From a virus, in IMG/VR virus record IMGVR_UViG_3300006916_000005, positions 1 through 56,278 of that record: a DNA stretch of 56,278 bases; one strand, written 5' to 3'. The stretch's first letter is position 1, and each line of letters opens with the position of its first letter. This document shows, in pieces, positions 30,949-38,681 of this stretch. The notes below the pieces were generated by a model that saw only the letters and a program-made list of their open reading frames with translations, did no database searches and was not told the origin of the DNA. The position numbers and the translations under genes are program-made.

Positions 30949-31675
30949 TTTTCTCTCTTTCCATGTTGACGAAGTGTTCAGCGGCGGCTCTCCAGTCATC
31001 GCCCTTGGGCATCTGGTGGAGTATCTCCAGAGCGGTGTCAAAGTTCCGATCCTCGACGGACATCCCAGCCGCCGCCATCGGGGTCGCGATCTTCCGGAAC
31101 CAGCTCTCGCGGAAGCCCACGGTCATCGGGTTCTCCCGGTAGATCGAGGCGTCCTGATCCCATATCTTCGGCGTGGTCGAGAACTGGTGTCTCGTATGGA
31201 GTTGCGTGTAGATCGTCGCGAGGTCGGGGTTGTCAGGCTCCGGGATGGGATCGAGGAAGAAGAACGGCTGGGTCAGGATAAGGCGGAGGGGTCCGGGACG
31301 TTTTCCGAGATGGTGACAGAGCCGAAGCCACATAAAGCAAGCCTCGACGATCATCCCATCGAGGAAGAATTCCTCGACCGACTTGTTCTCGTTCAGCGTG
31401 GTCAGTCCGTGCGAGACGTCGTCGCCCTCCCATTGCTCGAACTCCCAGTGGTTCTCCCGGAAGAGCGCCTTGAACTTCTTGAACGGGTTCCCGAAGACCC
31501 GGGGGTGGAACTCGACCAGCTGGGTCGGGTTGCGGATCGTCAGACAGACGGGAGACGTGAACGCCCACCGGGCGGGAGCCTCTCCCACCGTGGGGATCAT
31601 TCTGGTGTGATCGAGCGCCGCATTGCAGAGCCATGGATATGCTTGATTGATGTTCTCACAGTTGATGTTGATCAC
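30926..31675 (-). CDS. Hypothetical protein, weak thymidylate synthase-like N-terminal half
   Basis: 249 residues starting at GTG 31675, overlapping the preceding TGA. The N-terminal half (a helix NINQAYPWLCNAAL, then VCLTIRNPTQLVEFHPR, then FKALFRENHWEFEQWEGDDV) has the order of elements in the thymidylate synthase / hydroxymethylase fold, but no PCH active-site motif is present. Its cysteines are scattered (LCNAA, ACFMWLRLCHH). I place it as a protein of unknown function in the nucleotide block; TS-superfamily membership is a guess. Confidence 0.6.
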   Translation of the reverse strand: MININCENINQAYPWLCNAALDHTRMIPTVGEAPARWAFTSPVCLTIRNPTQLVEFHPRVFGNPFKKFKALFRENHWEFEQWEGDDVSHGLTTLNENKSVEEFFLDGMIVEACFMWLRLCHHLGKRPGPLRLILTQPFFFLDPIPEPDNPDLATIYTQLHTRHQFSTTPKIWDQDASIYRENPMTVGFRESWFRKIATPMAAAGMSVEDRNFDTALEILHQMPKGDDWRAAAEHFVNMEREKNDRTDKS

Positions 31676-32148
31676 GGTGTATCCTTGAATTTGAGGTCGT
31701 AGGCGTGTTCGATGATGTCGTCGCGTTTATACATCATCCGATAAATCATCCCGCGAGACATCCCGCGCTCCTTCAGCTTCGCGAGCGTGTCCCCGGTCTT
31801 AGGCTCCACGATCTCCCAGACGTCGAACCAGCGGCTCCCCGGGAGGAACGGGTTCCCCTTGCATATGACCCGGATCGGAGTGTCCGGCGGGTGGTAGGCT
31901 TTATGTCTGATCCGTCCAGTGTCCGGTCGACCCATGCCGCGATAGCCGTCCTCCCGGACGGACGACAGGATCGCCTCGATCAGCTCGTCCCGATCTTCCG
32001 GGACGGGGTCCTCCGCTTCGTCCGCCAGCTGTTGCTTGTAAACGGGGACGATGTCCTCGTAGCTGATCGGCTCCCCGTTGTGAGGATAGACGAAGTCTGA
32101 AGGCCACCAGACGTTCTTGAAGTGTGTTCCGAATTTCCAGACAGGCAA
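31672..32148 (-). CDS. Hypothetical protein, TTG start
   Basis: 158 residues. The start is TTG at 32148, preceded by AAAGGAGCCTGACCG. The protein has WKFGTHFKNVWWPSDFVYPH at the N-terminus, an acidic middle and a C-terminus with IRVICKGNPFLPGSRWFDVWE followed by a helical basic segment (ERGMSRGMIYRMMYKRDD) that looks DNA-binding. No family recognised. A weak promoter lies upstream within the previous gene end. Confidence 0.68.
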   Translation of the reverse strand: MPVWKFGTHFKNVWWPSDFVYPHNGEPISYEDIVPVYKQQLADEAEDPVPEDRDELIEAILSSVREDGYRGMGRPDTGRIRHKAYHPPDTPIRVICKGNPFLPGSRWFDVWEIVEPKTGDTLAKLKERGMSRGMIYRMMYKRDDIIEHAYDLKFKDTP

Positions 32149-32172
32149 CGGTCAGGCTCCTTTCTCCTCGAT

Positions 32173-32224
32173 CCTTATCACAGGACTGGGGCGAGTGTAA
32201 ATATCATTTATCGGCGGGTGTAAA
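32173..32224 (-). promoter_or_regulatory. Possible weak promoter with doubled TTTACA
   Basis: TTTACA occurs twice on the minus strand (32219-32224 and 32196-32201). The inner copy is followed after 16 bp by GATAAG (32174-32179). The arrangement resembles a degraded relative of the repeated cassette but lacks the dyad and leader. It would serve the gene at 32148. Confidence 0.35.
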
Positions 32225-32605
32225 TCCGAGACAGCGTTGGAGACGACTGATCGCCAGCTTATTGTCTCCCCTGCGGATCGCGTCGATCGCCCATCTGATC
32301 TCGCTCTCGAGGGTCGCGCCGCCTTCAGCCACCTTCGCCAGCATCCGGCGATCGACCTCCGCGAAGCCGGTGTCGCGCATCGGCGGCTCTTGGATCACTC
32401 CGGTCCACTTGGGCGCGTTGAACGGCTCCATCGCCTCCTTGACGCCATCCCGGAAGTCCCGGAGCTTCGCCGGGTCCGGGTCCATGTGGCTCTTCAGGCA
32501 ATGCGAAGCCACGCGGATCGCATCGAGGACCTTTTCGCCCCGGGGTGGGAAGAGCCGATCGAAGTCGGCTCTCTTTTTGTTCCTTTCCATCAGCGGTTCT
32601 CCCAT
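32204..32605 (-). CDS. Hypothetical protein
   Basis: 133 residues from ATG 32605, which overlaps the preceding TAA (TAATG); an alternative ATG at 32590 has a better GGGAG site. Helical and charged (FPPRGEKVLDAIRVASHCLK, LESEIRWAIDAIRRGD). No family recognised. It ends with LGFTPADK near the doubled TTTACA region. Confidence 0.65.
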   Translation of the reverse strand: MGEPLMERNKKRADFDRLFPPRGEKVLDAIRVASHCLKSHMDPDPAKLRDFRDGVKEAMEPFNAPKWTGVIQEPPMRDTGFAEVDRRMLAKVAEGGATLESEIRWAIDAIRRGDNKLAISRLQRCLGFTPADK

Positions 32606-32913
32606 TAGAAAAGGTTCGCGATGACCATCCCGGCGAGGACCCGGGCGTCGGCGTGTTGACGGGAGATGCCACAGCCCAGAAGCTCCCAGACCTTGTCGCC
32701 GCCGAACTTCGACATCGAACCGATCTTGGTTCCGTCGCTGTTGCGGAGGACGATCAGGTAGAAGTCCCACTTTGTGTTGCCTTCTTCGTCATACTGGACC
32801 GGCTGGACGTCGAGGGTCAGGGTCTCGCCATTCACGGTCACGGTGTCGTCGGTGGCGACCAGCTCCAGCTCGTCGTTGATCCAGTTTTCGGGGTTGAATG
32901 TCATAGTGGTCAT
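32605..32913 (-). CDS. Hypothetical protein
   Basis: 102 residues. Beta-rich N-terminal two thirds (LELVATDDTVTVNGETLTLD, YLIVLRNSDGTKIG) then a helical end. No family recognised. ATG 32913 is behind the cassette at 32941-32995, so it is an early gene like the 17-25 kb set although it lies inside the replication block. Confidence 0.72.
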   Translation of the reverse strand: MTTMTFNPENWINDELELVATDDTVTVNGETLTLDVQPVQYDEEGNTKWDFYLIVLRNSDGTKIGSMSKFGGDKVWELLGCGISRQHADARVLAGMVIANLF

Positions 32914-32940
32914 TGGTCTATCTCCGTTTCTGATGATCCA

Positions 32941-32995
32941 GAGATAGTCTATCTCCCGGCAGATGTAAACCCCCCGCCGGGAAATAATTTGTTCA
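32941..32995 (-). promoter_or_regulatory. Repeated promoter-operator cassette, copy 11
   Basis: Minus strand: -35 TTTACA (32964-32969), 17-bp spacer, -10 TATCTC (32941-32946). Half-degenerate dyad GAAATAATTTGTTCA (32981-32995) 11 bp upstream. Leader GATCATCAGAAACGGAGATAG. Confidence 0.78.
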
Positions 32996-33490
32996 GAGAA
33001 TGGAAACGAGTTTCCGGACGTTGTCCCGGAGCGTGTCCAGCGATCCGTTGTTGAAGACGATCCAGTCCGGGTTCGCGCTCTCTTCGGTGATGTCCATCGA
33101 CCCGGTCTCCGGCGGATGACGTAAGGAGGCGTCGACCCAGATGACCCGATCGAACAGCTCCCGGGCCACGTCCAGCTCGTCCTGTCGCCTCATTCCGACA
33201 TACATGTCGAACCCACGCTCCAGCATCGTCCGGGCTGTCTTCGCCTTGTCTGGCGTGTTGTAGGCGCTGATCATCTGCATCCAGAGGACGCGGTGGTTCA
33301 CTCGGTCCGCGAACATGTCCTCGAAGCTGTCGTAGACCGCGCATCCCCAGTTGTCCCACATGACCTCCCGGGCCACAAACTCCGAAGAGCTGGTGAACCG
33401 GAAGCCGAACTCGTCGCGAAGTATCTCGCCGACCGTGTCCTTCCCGTGTCGGGCGTAGCCCAAGATCAGGAGCTTCGGGCGGTCAGACAT
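32993..33490 (-). CDS. Deoxynucleoside monophosphate kinase
   Basis: 165 residues. The P-loop GYARHGKDT is at residues 11-19, followed by a lid-type helical region (TPDKAKTARTMLERGFDMYV) and a C-terminal strand (RVIWVDASLRHPPE), matching phage dNMP kinases (T4 gp1-like) that convert dNMPs to dNDPs. With ThyX, the reductase and the HD enzyme it makes a full precursor pathway. It overlaps the membrane gene upstream by eight bases. Confidence 0.85.
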   Translation of the reverse strand: MSDRPKLLILGYARHGKDTVGEILRDEFGFRFTSSSEFVAREVMWDNWGCAVYDSFEDMFADRVNHRVLWMQMISAYNTPDKAKTARTMLERGFDMYVGMRRQDELDVARELFDRVIWVDASLRHPPETGSMDITEESANPDWIVFNNGSLDTLRDNVRKLVSIL

Positions 33491-33671
33491 CCTTCGCTCC
33501 GACGTTCCAATAGACGTAGGCCATCAGAGCGACGTCGATCGCGGCTCCGATCAGGTTCAGGGTGGCGAGGTCCAAGACAAGGAACAAAACAGCCGCTCCG
33601 AAGATGATCTTGTCGATCTGTGCGGCGATTGCCATCCGAAGTCGGATGTCGGTGATGATTTTCTTCCACAT
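33483..33671 (-). CDS. Small membrane protein
   Basis: 62 residues: a basic N-terminus (MWKKIITDIRLRM) then hydrophobic segments IIFGAAVLFLVLDLATLNL and IGAAIDVALMAYVYW. ATG 33671 overlaps the reductase stop (TAATG). Two membrane passes are likely. Function unknown. Confidence 0.7.
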   Translation of the reverse strand: MWKKIITDIRLRMAIAAQIDKIIFGAAVLFLVLDLATLNLIGAAIDVALMAYVYWNVGAKDV

Positions 33672-35422
33672 TATGAACAGTCCTTTTTGCCGGTTGCGGG
33701 GTCCCAGACGCACTTCGTCGGGTCCCATGCTTCAGCCTCTTCGTCGAGGCTCTCGATCACACTTCCCCTTCCCTCGCCTTCCGGCTTCGGAGTGTAGGTT
33801 GTGCATCCCTTCGCGCCGCCTTCCCATGCTTGGATGTATAGGCTCTTGAAGTCCTCCCATTCGATGTCCGGGGAGACGTTGCAAGTCTTCGAGACGGAGC
33901 TGTCGATGTAGCGGGCGGCGGTGGTCAGGACGTCGACGTGTTCCCGGGCTGTCAGGTCGTTCGCGCGGCGTCCCTTGACGCCGAAGTATTCCACGCCATA
34001 GTCCCGGAGGATCACCTTCTCGTCACCCTCGATGGTCTTCACCTTGCGCTCTTGGCTGTAGGAGAAGACAGGCTCGATCCCGGAGCTGACGTTGTCCGCC
34101 CCGAAGCTGATCGACCCCGTGGGCGCGATCGAGGTCAGGAGACCGTTCCTGATGCCGTGCTTCGCGATCATCTCCTTGACGCCTGTCCCAGCGAGCGCTG
34201 GACCGTTCAAGAAGGCGCTGTTGAGGAACCGTTCGTCGTAGAGTGGGAAGGCTCCCTTCATCATCGCCGCCTCGACGCTCGCCTCGTAGGCTTTCACGTT
34301 CAGCGTCTTCAGAATTCGAGCCTCGAATTCGAGGAACTCTTGGGTCCCGTAGGGGAAGCCACAGGCTTCGGCGGCGTTCGCGAGACCGGTGATCCCGATC
34401 CCCATCCGGCGCTTCGACTTGGCTTCCTTCTCCTGTTCATAGAGAGGGAAGATCGCGACGTCCGGGACCATGTCCATCGCCCACACGATCGGCGCTATGT
34501 CTTCCTCGAACTCGCTCCAGTTGAAGCTCCACTCGATCTCGCCGACGGTGGAGACCACGCGGCGGGAGACATACTTCGGGAGGTTGACCGACCCAAGGAG
34601 ACAAGCGCCATATGGTGGGAGCGGCTGTTCCCCGCATGGGTTCGTCGCGGCGATCGTCTCGATATAGGAGAGGTTATTCATCCGGTTGATCTGGTCGATG
34701 AACAGGACGCCGGGTTCGGCCCAGTCCCACGTCGATCGCATGATCAGCTCCCAGAGCGCCGCCGGGTCGACTTCCCGGTAGGTTCGGCCCTCGAACTGAA
34801 GAGGGAACGGTCGCCCAAGGGAGAGACATTCCATGAAGTGGTCCGTGATCGCGATCGACAGATTGAACCCTGTCAGCTGGTCGTGGTTGTGCTTCGCCCG
34901 GACGAATTCCTCGATGTCCGGATGATCGACGCGGAGGACGCCCATCTGAGCGCCCCGGCGGTTCCCGGAGCTGGCTGTGTTCGCACAGACGGCGTCGAAA
35001 ATCTTCAGGAAGCCCACAGGACCGCCGGTCTGGCTCTGGAGCTTGCGTATCATGTCGCCGCGTGGGCGGAGGGTGCTGAAGTCGTATCCGATCCCGCCTC
35101 CCATCCGCATCGTCTGGGCGGCTTCCGTTGCGCGAGCCATGATCGAGCCATGTCCATCGACGAAGCTGTCCTCGATCGTGCCTGACACGAAACAGTTGTA
35201 TGGGGTGACGGACTTGGTCGAGCCGATCGCAGCTTGGATGCGCCCAGCCGGGAGGAACTTCATCTGGAGAAGGATGTCCCGGAAGGTGTGGAACTGGTTC
35301 GAGTTGTCTGTCAGGCCAGCCGCGATCCGGGTCATCGCTTCCTTGTAGCTCTCCCCGATCTGGCGGTGTTTCGTTCGGTGAATTTCGTCACAGGCTGGGT
35401 TTATTGGTCCGATATGGTCCAT
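33671..35422 (-). CDS. nrdJ: Class II (B12-dependent) ribonucleotide reductase
   Basis: 583 residues. It reduces ribonucleotides to deoxyribonucleotides using adenosylcobalamin. The signature NPCGEQPLPPYGACLLGSVN starts near residue 261, giving the catalytic Cys-x-Glu (C263, E265). An upstream redox Cys is near 77 (NCFVSG) and SGNRRGAQMGVLRVDHPDIE is near 152-171. The single-chain layout, PTGSISFGAD segment and Cys at the C-terminus (KKDCS) fit class II. ATG 35422 has AGAGGAAAA upstream. The host or medium must supply B12. Confidence 0.93.
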   Translation of the reverse strand: MDHIGPINPACDEIHRTKHRQIGESYKEAMTRIAAGLTDNSNQFHTFRDILLQMKFLPAGRIQAAIGSTKSVTPYNCFVSGTIEDSFVDGHGSIMARATEAAQTMRMGGGIGYDFSTLRPRGDMIRKLQSQTGGPVGFLKIFDAVCANTASSGNRRGAQMGVLRVDHPDIEEFVRAKHNHDQLTGFNLSIAITDHFMECLSLGRPFPLQFEGRTYREVDPAALWELIMRSTWDWAEPGVLFIDQINRMNNLSYIETIAATNPCGEQPLPPYGACLLGSVNLPKYVSRRVVSTVGEIEWSFNWSEFEEDIAPIVWAMDMVPDVAIFPLYEQEKEAKSKRRMGIGITGLANAAEACGFPYGTQEFLEFEARILKTLNVKAYEASVEAAMMKGAFPLYDERFLNSAFLNGPALAGTGVKEMIAKHGIRNGLLTSIAPTGSISFGADNVSSGIEPVFSYSQERKVKTIEGDEKVILRDYGVEYFGVKGRRANDLTAREHVDVLTTAARYIDSSVSKTCNVSPDIEWEDFKSLYIQAWEGGAKGCTTYTPKPEGEGRGSVIESLDEEAEAWDPTKCVWDPATGKKDCS

Positions 35423-35508
35423 CGTTTTCCTCTTGGTTTTGATTGTCGCAGACCTTCGATCATACATGTCAGGCGTCTCCGTTCAATTCATCTTTGCTAT
35501 TGACAACA

Positions 35509-35829
35509 CTATTCGTCAGGCTCGCGCTCGTGATCTCCAGACCCTTGTGTGTCTTTTCCATATTTCATCCCCTTCAGAGCGAGCGCCACGAGGTCCCAGA
35601 TCGGACGAGAGAGGCGACTGTAGTCCTTGATCTCTGTCTTCCTGATCACGTCGGGAGAGCCGTGGGAGACGGACACCGCCAGCGGGCGTCTCCGACCTTT
35701 CTTGACAGCGACCGCCCGGTAGTTGCCCTTCCGGTTGGTCCCTGTCCCGTCGTTCGCGATCACCAGCTCGCCAAGGGTGGTGACGCTGCCAGTGATCGCG
35801 GAGTGAAGTTCGACCTTGACGACGATCAT
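35509..35829 (-). CDS. Conserved hypothetical phage protein
   Basis: 106 residues starting MIVVKVELHSAITGSVTTLG, a phrase found in a widespread family of small phage proteins of unknown function, usually followed by INDGTG and R-G-Y motifs as here (IANDGTGTNRKGNYRAVAVK). It overlaps the upstream gene by ATGA and lies 86 bp before the reductase gene. Confidence 0.72.
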   Translation of the reverse strand: MIVVKVELHSAITGSVTTLGELVIANDGTGTNRKGNYRAVAVKKGRRRPLAVSVSHGSPDVIRKTEIKDYSRLSRPIWDLVALALKGMKYGKDTQGSGDHEREPDE

Positions 35830-36041
35830 TCGACCAGACCGTCGAGGCCCTTCGCCTCCAGTATCCAGTCGGCGGCGTCGGCGTTCAGAAGGTTCCCGTT
35901 GCGCTCGACGTTGCGGAGCTGGGACTTCGGGAGCCAGTCGGCGTCGTCCTTGGACCCACCGGGACCGGTGACGAGATACGCCTTCGCGGTCTCGTGATGG
36001 ACCTCCAGAGTGATCGGGGTGAAGCTGTCGTTCTTGGTCAT
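35826..36041 (-). CDS. Hypothetical small protein
   Basis: 71 residues (MTKNDSFTPITLEVHHETAK...). Short strands followed by WLPKSQLRNVERNGNLLNAD, a style seen in small phage proteins of the DUF class. Overlaps both neighbours by four bases. Function unknown. Confidence 0.68.
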   Translation of the reverse strand: MTKNDSFTPITLEVHHETAKAYLVTGPGGSKDDADWLPKSQLRNVERNGNLLNADAADWILEAKGLDGLVE

Positions 36042-36445
36042 GTTGCGATCTCCTTCATCTTGTAGAACATCGCGGCTTCCTTGGGCGTGGCGATCTCCAG
36101 CTCGTCGAGCCGTTGCAGCTCGTCCATGTCGAGGACGCCCAGACGCCGACGCTTGCGGAAGCTCGCGCTCTCCATCCCGGCGGCTTGCTGGGCGGCGACG
36201 TTCTTCTGGTGGAGCTTGCTGGAGTTGTTCTTCCGACGCCCACGGGCGGACCGCGTCTTCTTCCGATCCTCCGGGTCGAGGAACCGGTCGCCCCAGTTCG
36301 TGCTGAAGCCCTTCGGGTTCACCGTCGAGGCGTCCATCATGAACACCATCTGTTCGTCCTTCGTGCGCTTCTTGCCGAAGACGAGGTTCGGGACTTTTGT
36401 CAGGTCATCGACGAACAGTCCCGTAAGAAAATTTCCGAATTTCAT
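36038..36445 (-). CDS. Hypothetical basic protein
   Basis: 135 residues. Strongly basic centre (RKKTRSARGRRKNNSSKLHQ, then FRKRRRLGVLDMDEL) flanked by hydrophobic termini; probably nucleic-acid binding. It is between the single-strand binding protein and small genes upstream of the reductase. No family recognised. Its ATG is preceded by AAAGACCTGACAC. Confidence 0.65.
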   Translation of the reverse strand: MKFGNFLTGLFVDDLTKVPNLVFGKKRTKDEQMVFMMDASTVNPKGFSTNWGDRFLDPEDRKKTRSARGRRKNNSSKLHQKNVAAQQAAGMESASFRKRRRLGVLDMDELQRLDELEIATPKEAAMFYKMKEIAT

Positions 36446-36481
36446 GTGTCAGGTCTTTCTGTTGTTGTGTCAGGCTGTTGT

Positions 36482-36509
36482 CCCCCGAGGCGACCGAAGC
36501 CGCCCCGGG
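36482..36509 (-). repeat. UUCG-tetraloop hairpin between genes
   Basis: CCCGGGGCGGC-UUCG-GTCGCCTCGGGG, a third copy of the GGCGGCTTCGGTCGCC stem-loop also at 277-296 and 5456-5475. It lies downstream of the single-strand binding protein gene. No T-run follows, so it may be an mRNA 3' stabiliser or a weak terminator. Confidence 0.55.
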
Positions 36510-36538
36510 TTCTCTCCGCGATCTAAGCGCCTGACTTC

Positions 36539-37378
36539 TCAGATCGGGATGTCGTCGTCGAGGTCCGGCGTGGGGTTGCCGCCTCCGTTCTCTTCGCCGC
36601 CAGCCTGATCGGTCCGGTCGGCGGTCCCAAGGTCAGCCTTTGCAGCGCCTTCCGAGACCATGTCATGGAAAGCGAGACCAGCTTGGAACAGATCGTCGTT
36701 GGGTGCCAAGCGACAGTCCTTCGCGCTGCCTCCGTCAAAGGACAGCGAGATGTTCTGGAACTTCTTCCCGTTCGACTTGGCGATCTCCTGTTCGGTGGTC
36801 ACGCGCCAGACATGCGCCCACAAGGGGAGCTTGATCCGGCGATCGCCGACGACGAGCGTCTGAGCTGTCGCCTTCGTGATGAATTGGCGATACTTCTTCA
36901 GCTTCATCGACGAGAAGCCAAGGACGACCCGTTCATAGTCCCCATCGTCGTCGAGGACGAGGCCGTAGAGATAGATCGTCTCGACAAGGTCATGAACCTC
37001 GCCGGTCTCCGCGTCGTGACACTGGAGCTTGATCGGGGAGTTCCCGTTCTTGCGGATCGCGTCCTGAACGAACTGGCTGTCCGGATCATGAACGCCGACG
37101 AAGCCGCCGCCGCTGTCCACCGGAACCCATTCCACGAAAACGCGCTGACGATAACAGGGGATGAAGCGGAAGTCGTCCATCACCGTTTCCATGACGTTGT
37201 TGTAGAATTGGCCCTGTTTCGCCTTTCCATCTTCCACCAGCTCCGAGTTGGACTGGAGGACGTTGACGAACGGGATCGCAAGTTCAGAGCGATCGACGTT
37301 CTCGAAGCCTGTGGCCCCAGCATAGTCGCCCCATTCGGCGACATCTGTGGCTTGCTTCTTGGTGACTGCGTTTGCCAT
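36539..37378 (-). CDS. Putative single-stranded DNA-binding protein
   Basis: 279 residues. The C-terminus is an acidic tail ending DLDDDIPI, the type of tip with which SSB proteins contact replication partners. The core is beta-rich with FRFIPCYRQRVFVEWVP and a C-terminal linker of Gly/Asn. It lies next to the helicase and polymerase genes, and its AAAGGAACAACAC ribosome site predicts high output. This is not the bacterial SSB family by sequence, so the call rests on tail, size and position. Confidence 0.65.
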   Translation of the reverse strand: MANAVTKKQATDVAEWGDYAGATGFENVDRSELAIPFVNVLQSNSELVEDGKAKQGQFYNNVMETVMDDFRFIPCYRQRVFVEWVPVDSGGGFVGVHDPDSQFVQDAIRKNGNSPIKLQCHDAETGEVHDLVETIYLYGLVLDDDGDYERVVLGFSSMKLKKYRQFITKATAQTLVVGDRRIKLPLWAHVWRVTTEQEIAKSNGKKFQNISLSFDGGSAKDCRLAPNDDLFQAGLAFHDMVSEGAAKADLGTADRTDQAGGEENGGGNPTPDLDDDIPI

Positions 37379-37412
37379 GTGTTGTTCCTTTCACAAGTTG
37401 GCTTTTCGGTTC

Positions 37413-37432
37413 GGGAGGCTCCATTGCCTCCC
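37413..37432 (-). repeat. Intercistronic hairpin before SSB gene
   Basis: GGGAGGC/GCCTCCC stem with a 6-base loop, four bases after the stop of the upstream gene, no T-run. May shape relative expression of the two genes. Confidence 0.45.
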
Positions 37433-37435
37433 TGT

Positions 37436-38008
37436 TTATCCCGTGACCTTCGCGACGCGCTTAGTGTAAGCGCCGAACAGGTCCATCGGAATTTCGGTTC
37501 CCGCCTTCAGCTGTTCGTTGACGAACGCCTTCAGGGTGGTGGGTTCAACCTTGCGACTGAACGTCCCGGGATATGTCTTGATGCTGTCGATCCAGCTCTT
37601 GAACTTCTTCTCGTTGTCCCGACCGGTCTGGAAGATGCCGGTCCGCTTGATCAGTCCGCCGTGACCATGCTCTTCAAGCCAGTCATAAACCTTTTCGCGA
37701 TCGGCGGCTTTCGGGGAGGCGAAGGTGGACGTGATGATCGTCACAGCCTTCCCGTCGACCTTGATGACGCTGTCGTCATCGAGGCCCATGTCCTCGAAGG
37801 TTGCCGGGATCGTCAGCTCCACGAGCTTCGTCCGGCGCTCCTTGGCGGTCTTCAGTTCAGCTTCGAGGCGGTCGATCTCTTCGTCCTCCAGCTTCAGCTG
37901 TCGAATTTGATCTTCGAGGACCGCCTTCGTGTTGTTCCCCATCTTGGGAGGGGTTGCTTCCTGTTCGTCCGCGTAGGCTTCCCAGTCTTGGGTTGATTGA
38001 TCTGTCAT
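37436..38008 (-). CDS. Hypothetical coiled-coil protein, possible SSB partner
   Basis: 190 residues. Residues about 25-75 form a coiled coil (LEDQIRQLKLEDEEIDRLEA), followed by a globular part (DDDSVIKVDGKAVTIITSTF, WLEEHGHGGLIKRTGIFQTG). It lies directly upstream of the putative SSB. In many phages a coiled-coil protein of this kind accompanies the SSB or recombination genes, but no family is recognised. ATG 38008 has AAGGAGCCTGAC upstream. Confidence 0.65.
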   Translation of the reverse strand: MTDQSTQDWEAYADEQEATPPKMGNNTKAVLEDQIRQLKLEDEEIDRLEAELKTAKERRTKLVELTIPATFEDMGLDDDSVIKVDGKAVTIITSTFASPKAADREKVYDWLEEHGHGGLIKRTGIFQTGRDNEKKFKSWIDSIKTYPGTFSRKVEPTTLKAFVNEQLKAGTEIPMDLFGAYTKRVAKVTG

Positions 38009-38019
38009 GTCAGGCTCCT

Positions 38020-38298
38020 TTATCCGAACTCGCCGGTCTCTTCGGCGGCTGTCCTTGCGTTGTTGACGACGCCGTCCCATGCCTCTTCACTGAAGATCGC
38101 GACGAAGGACTTCTTGTCCAGCGCGATCCCGTTGACGAGGACACTGTCGACATCGAACTCTGGACCCCATCCCGGCTCGCCGGGGAAGTTCATCGAAGGC
38201 ATCGCCGCCGGTTCACCTCTCTCCGTGCAAACGAGGACGACGTCCACATTGAACGCGAATTCCATGTCTTCCAGTTCGGTGTTGAATGTGTAGTTCAT
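38020..38298 (-). CDS. Hypothetical acidic protein
   Basis: 92 residues, acidic (MNYTFNTELEDMEFAFNVDV...), one cysteine (VLVCTERG). No family recognised. ATG 38298 follows GAAAGCCTGACC and promoter 38326-38387. Confidence 0.7.
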   Translation of the reverse strand: MNYTFNTELEDMEFAFNVDVVLVCTERGEPAAMPSMNFPGEPGWGPEFDVDSVLVNGIALDKKSFVAIFSEEAWDGVVNNARTAAEETGEFG

Positions 38299-38325
38299 GG
38301 TCAGGCTTTCGTTCGTGTAGGCAAA

Positions 38326-38387
38326 TGTCTAGCGGGTCAGTCCGCGTCTGTAAAGCCCAAATCTGCGGAAACTGGAACATATGTTCC
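38326..38387 (-). promoter_or_regulatory. Variant promoter with perfect upstream palindrome
   Basis: Minus strand: -35 TTTACA (38349-38354), 17-bp spacer, -10 TAGACA (38326-38331). A perfect 14-bp palindrome GGAACATATGTTCC (38374-38387) lies 19 bp upstream of the -35 box, inside the end of the upstream gene. It is related to, but distinct from, the main cassette (different dyad, spacing and leader). Confidence 0.7.
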
Positions 38388-38681
38388 CCGGCGTCCGTTC
38401 CACTGAAGGAGCTGGACCCGTCCGTCGTTGATGTCCAGAGCGATCGAGACAGCCAGCGACAGGAGGATCGGGTTCCCGATGCAAATCATGTAGTCGTCGT
38501 CCCCGAAGTCTTCGAGGCGACTGTAGAGAGCATCGATCACGGGTTCGAGGTTGAAGGGTCTCGTGTCGGCGTCCAGAAGCTCGACCAGCTCCCCAAACTC
38601 TTCAGCCGGGGAGAGATCGTATTTGTCCTTCAGGACACCTCCCTCGCGGTAGGTTGCTCGCTGGACGACGAAGACTGTCAT
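38337..38681 (-). CDS. Hypothetical protein
   Basis: 114 residues (MTVFVVQRATYREGGVLKDK...), with acidic helices (PAEEFGELVELLDADTRPFN) and ILLSLAVSIALDI. Its 3' end contains the palindrome and -35 box of the promoter for the next gene. ATGA overlap with the upstream gene. Function unknown. Confidence 0.68.
   Translation of the reverse strand: MTVFVVQRATYREGGVLKDKYDLSPAEEFGELVELLDADTRPFNLEPVIDALYSRLEDFGDDDYMICIGNPILLSLAVSIALDINDGRVQLLQWNGRRGTYVPVSADLGFTDAD

Noticed and set aside
32605-32770. Extended N-terminus for the gene at 32204-32605
   Set aside because: The longer frame lies inside a well-supported gene in another frame; the TAATG junction is the better start.
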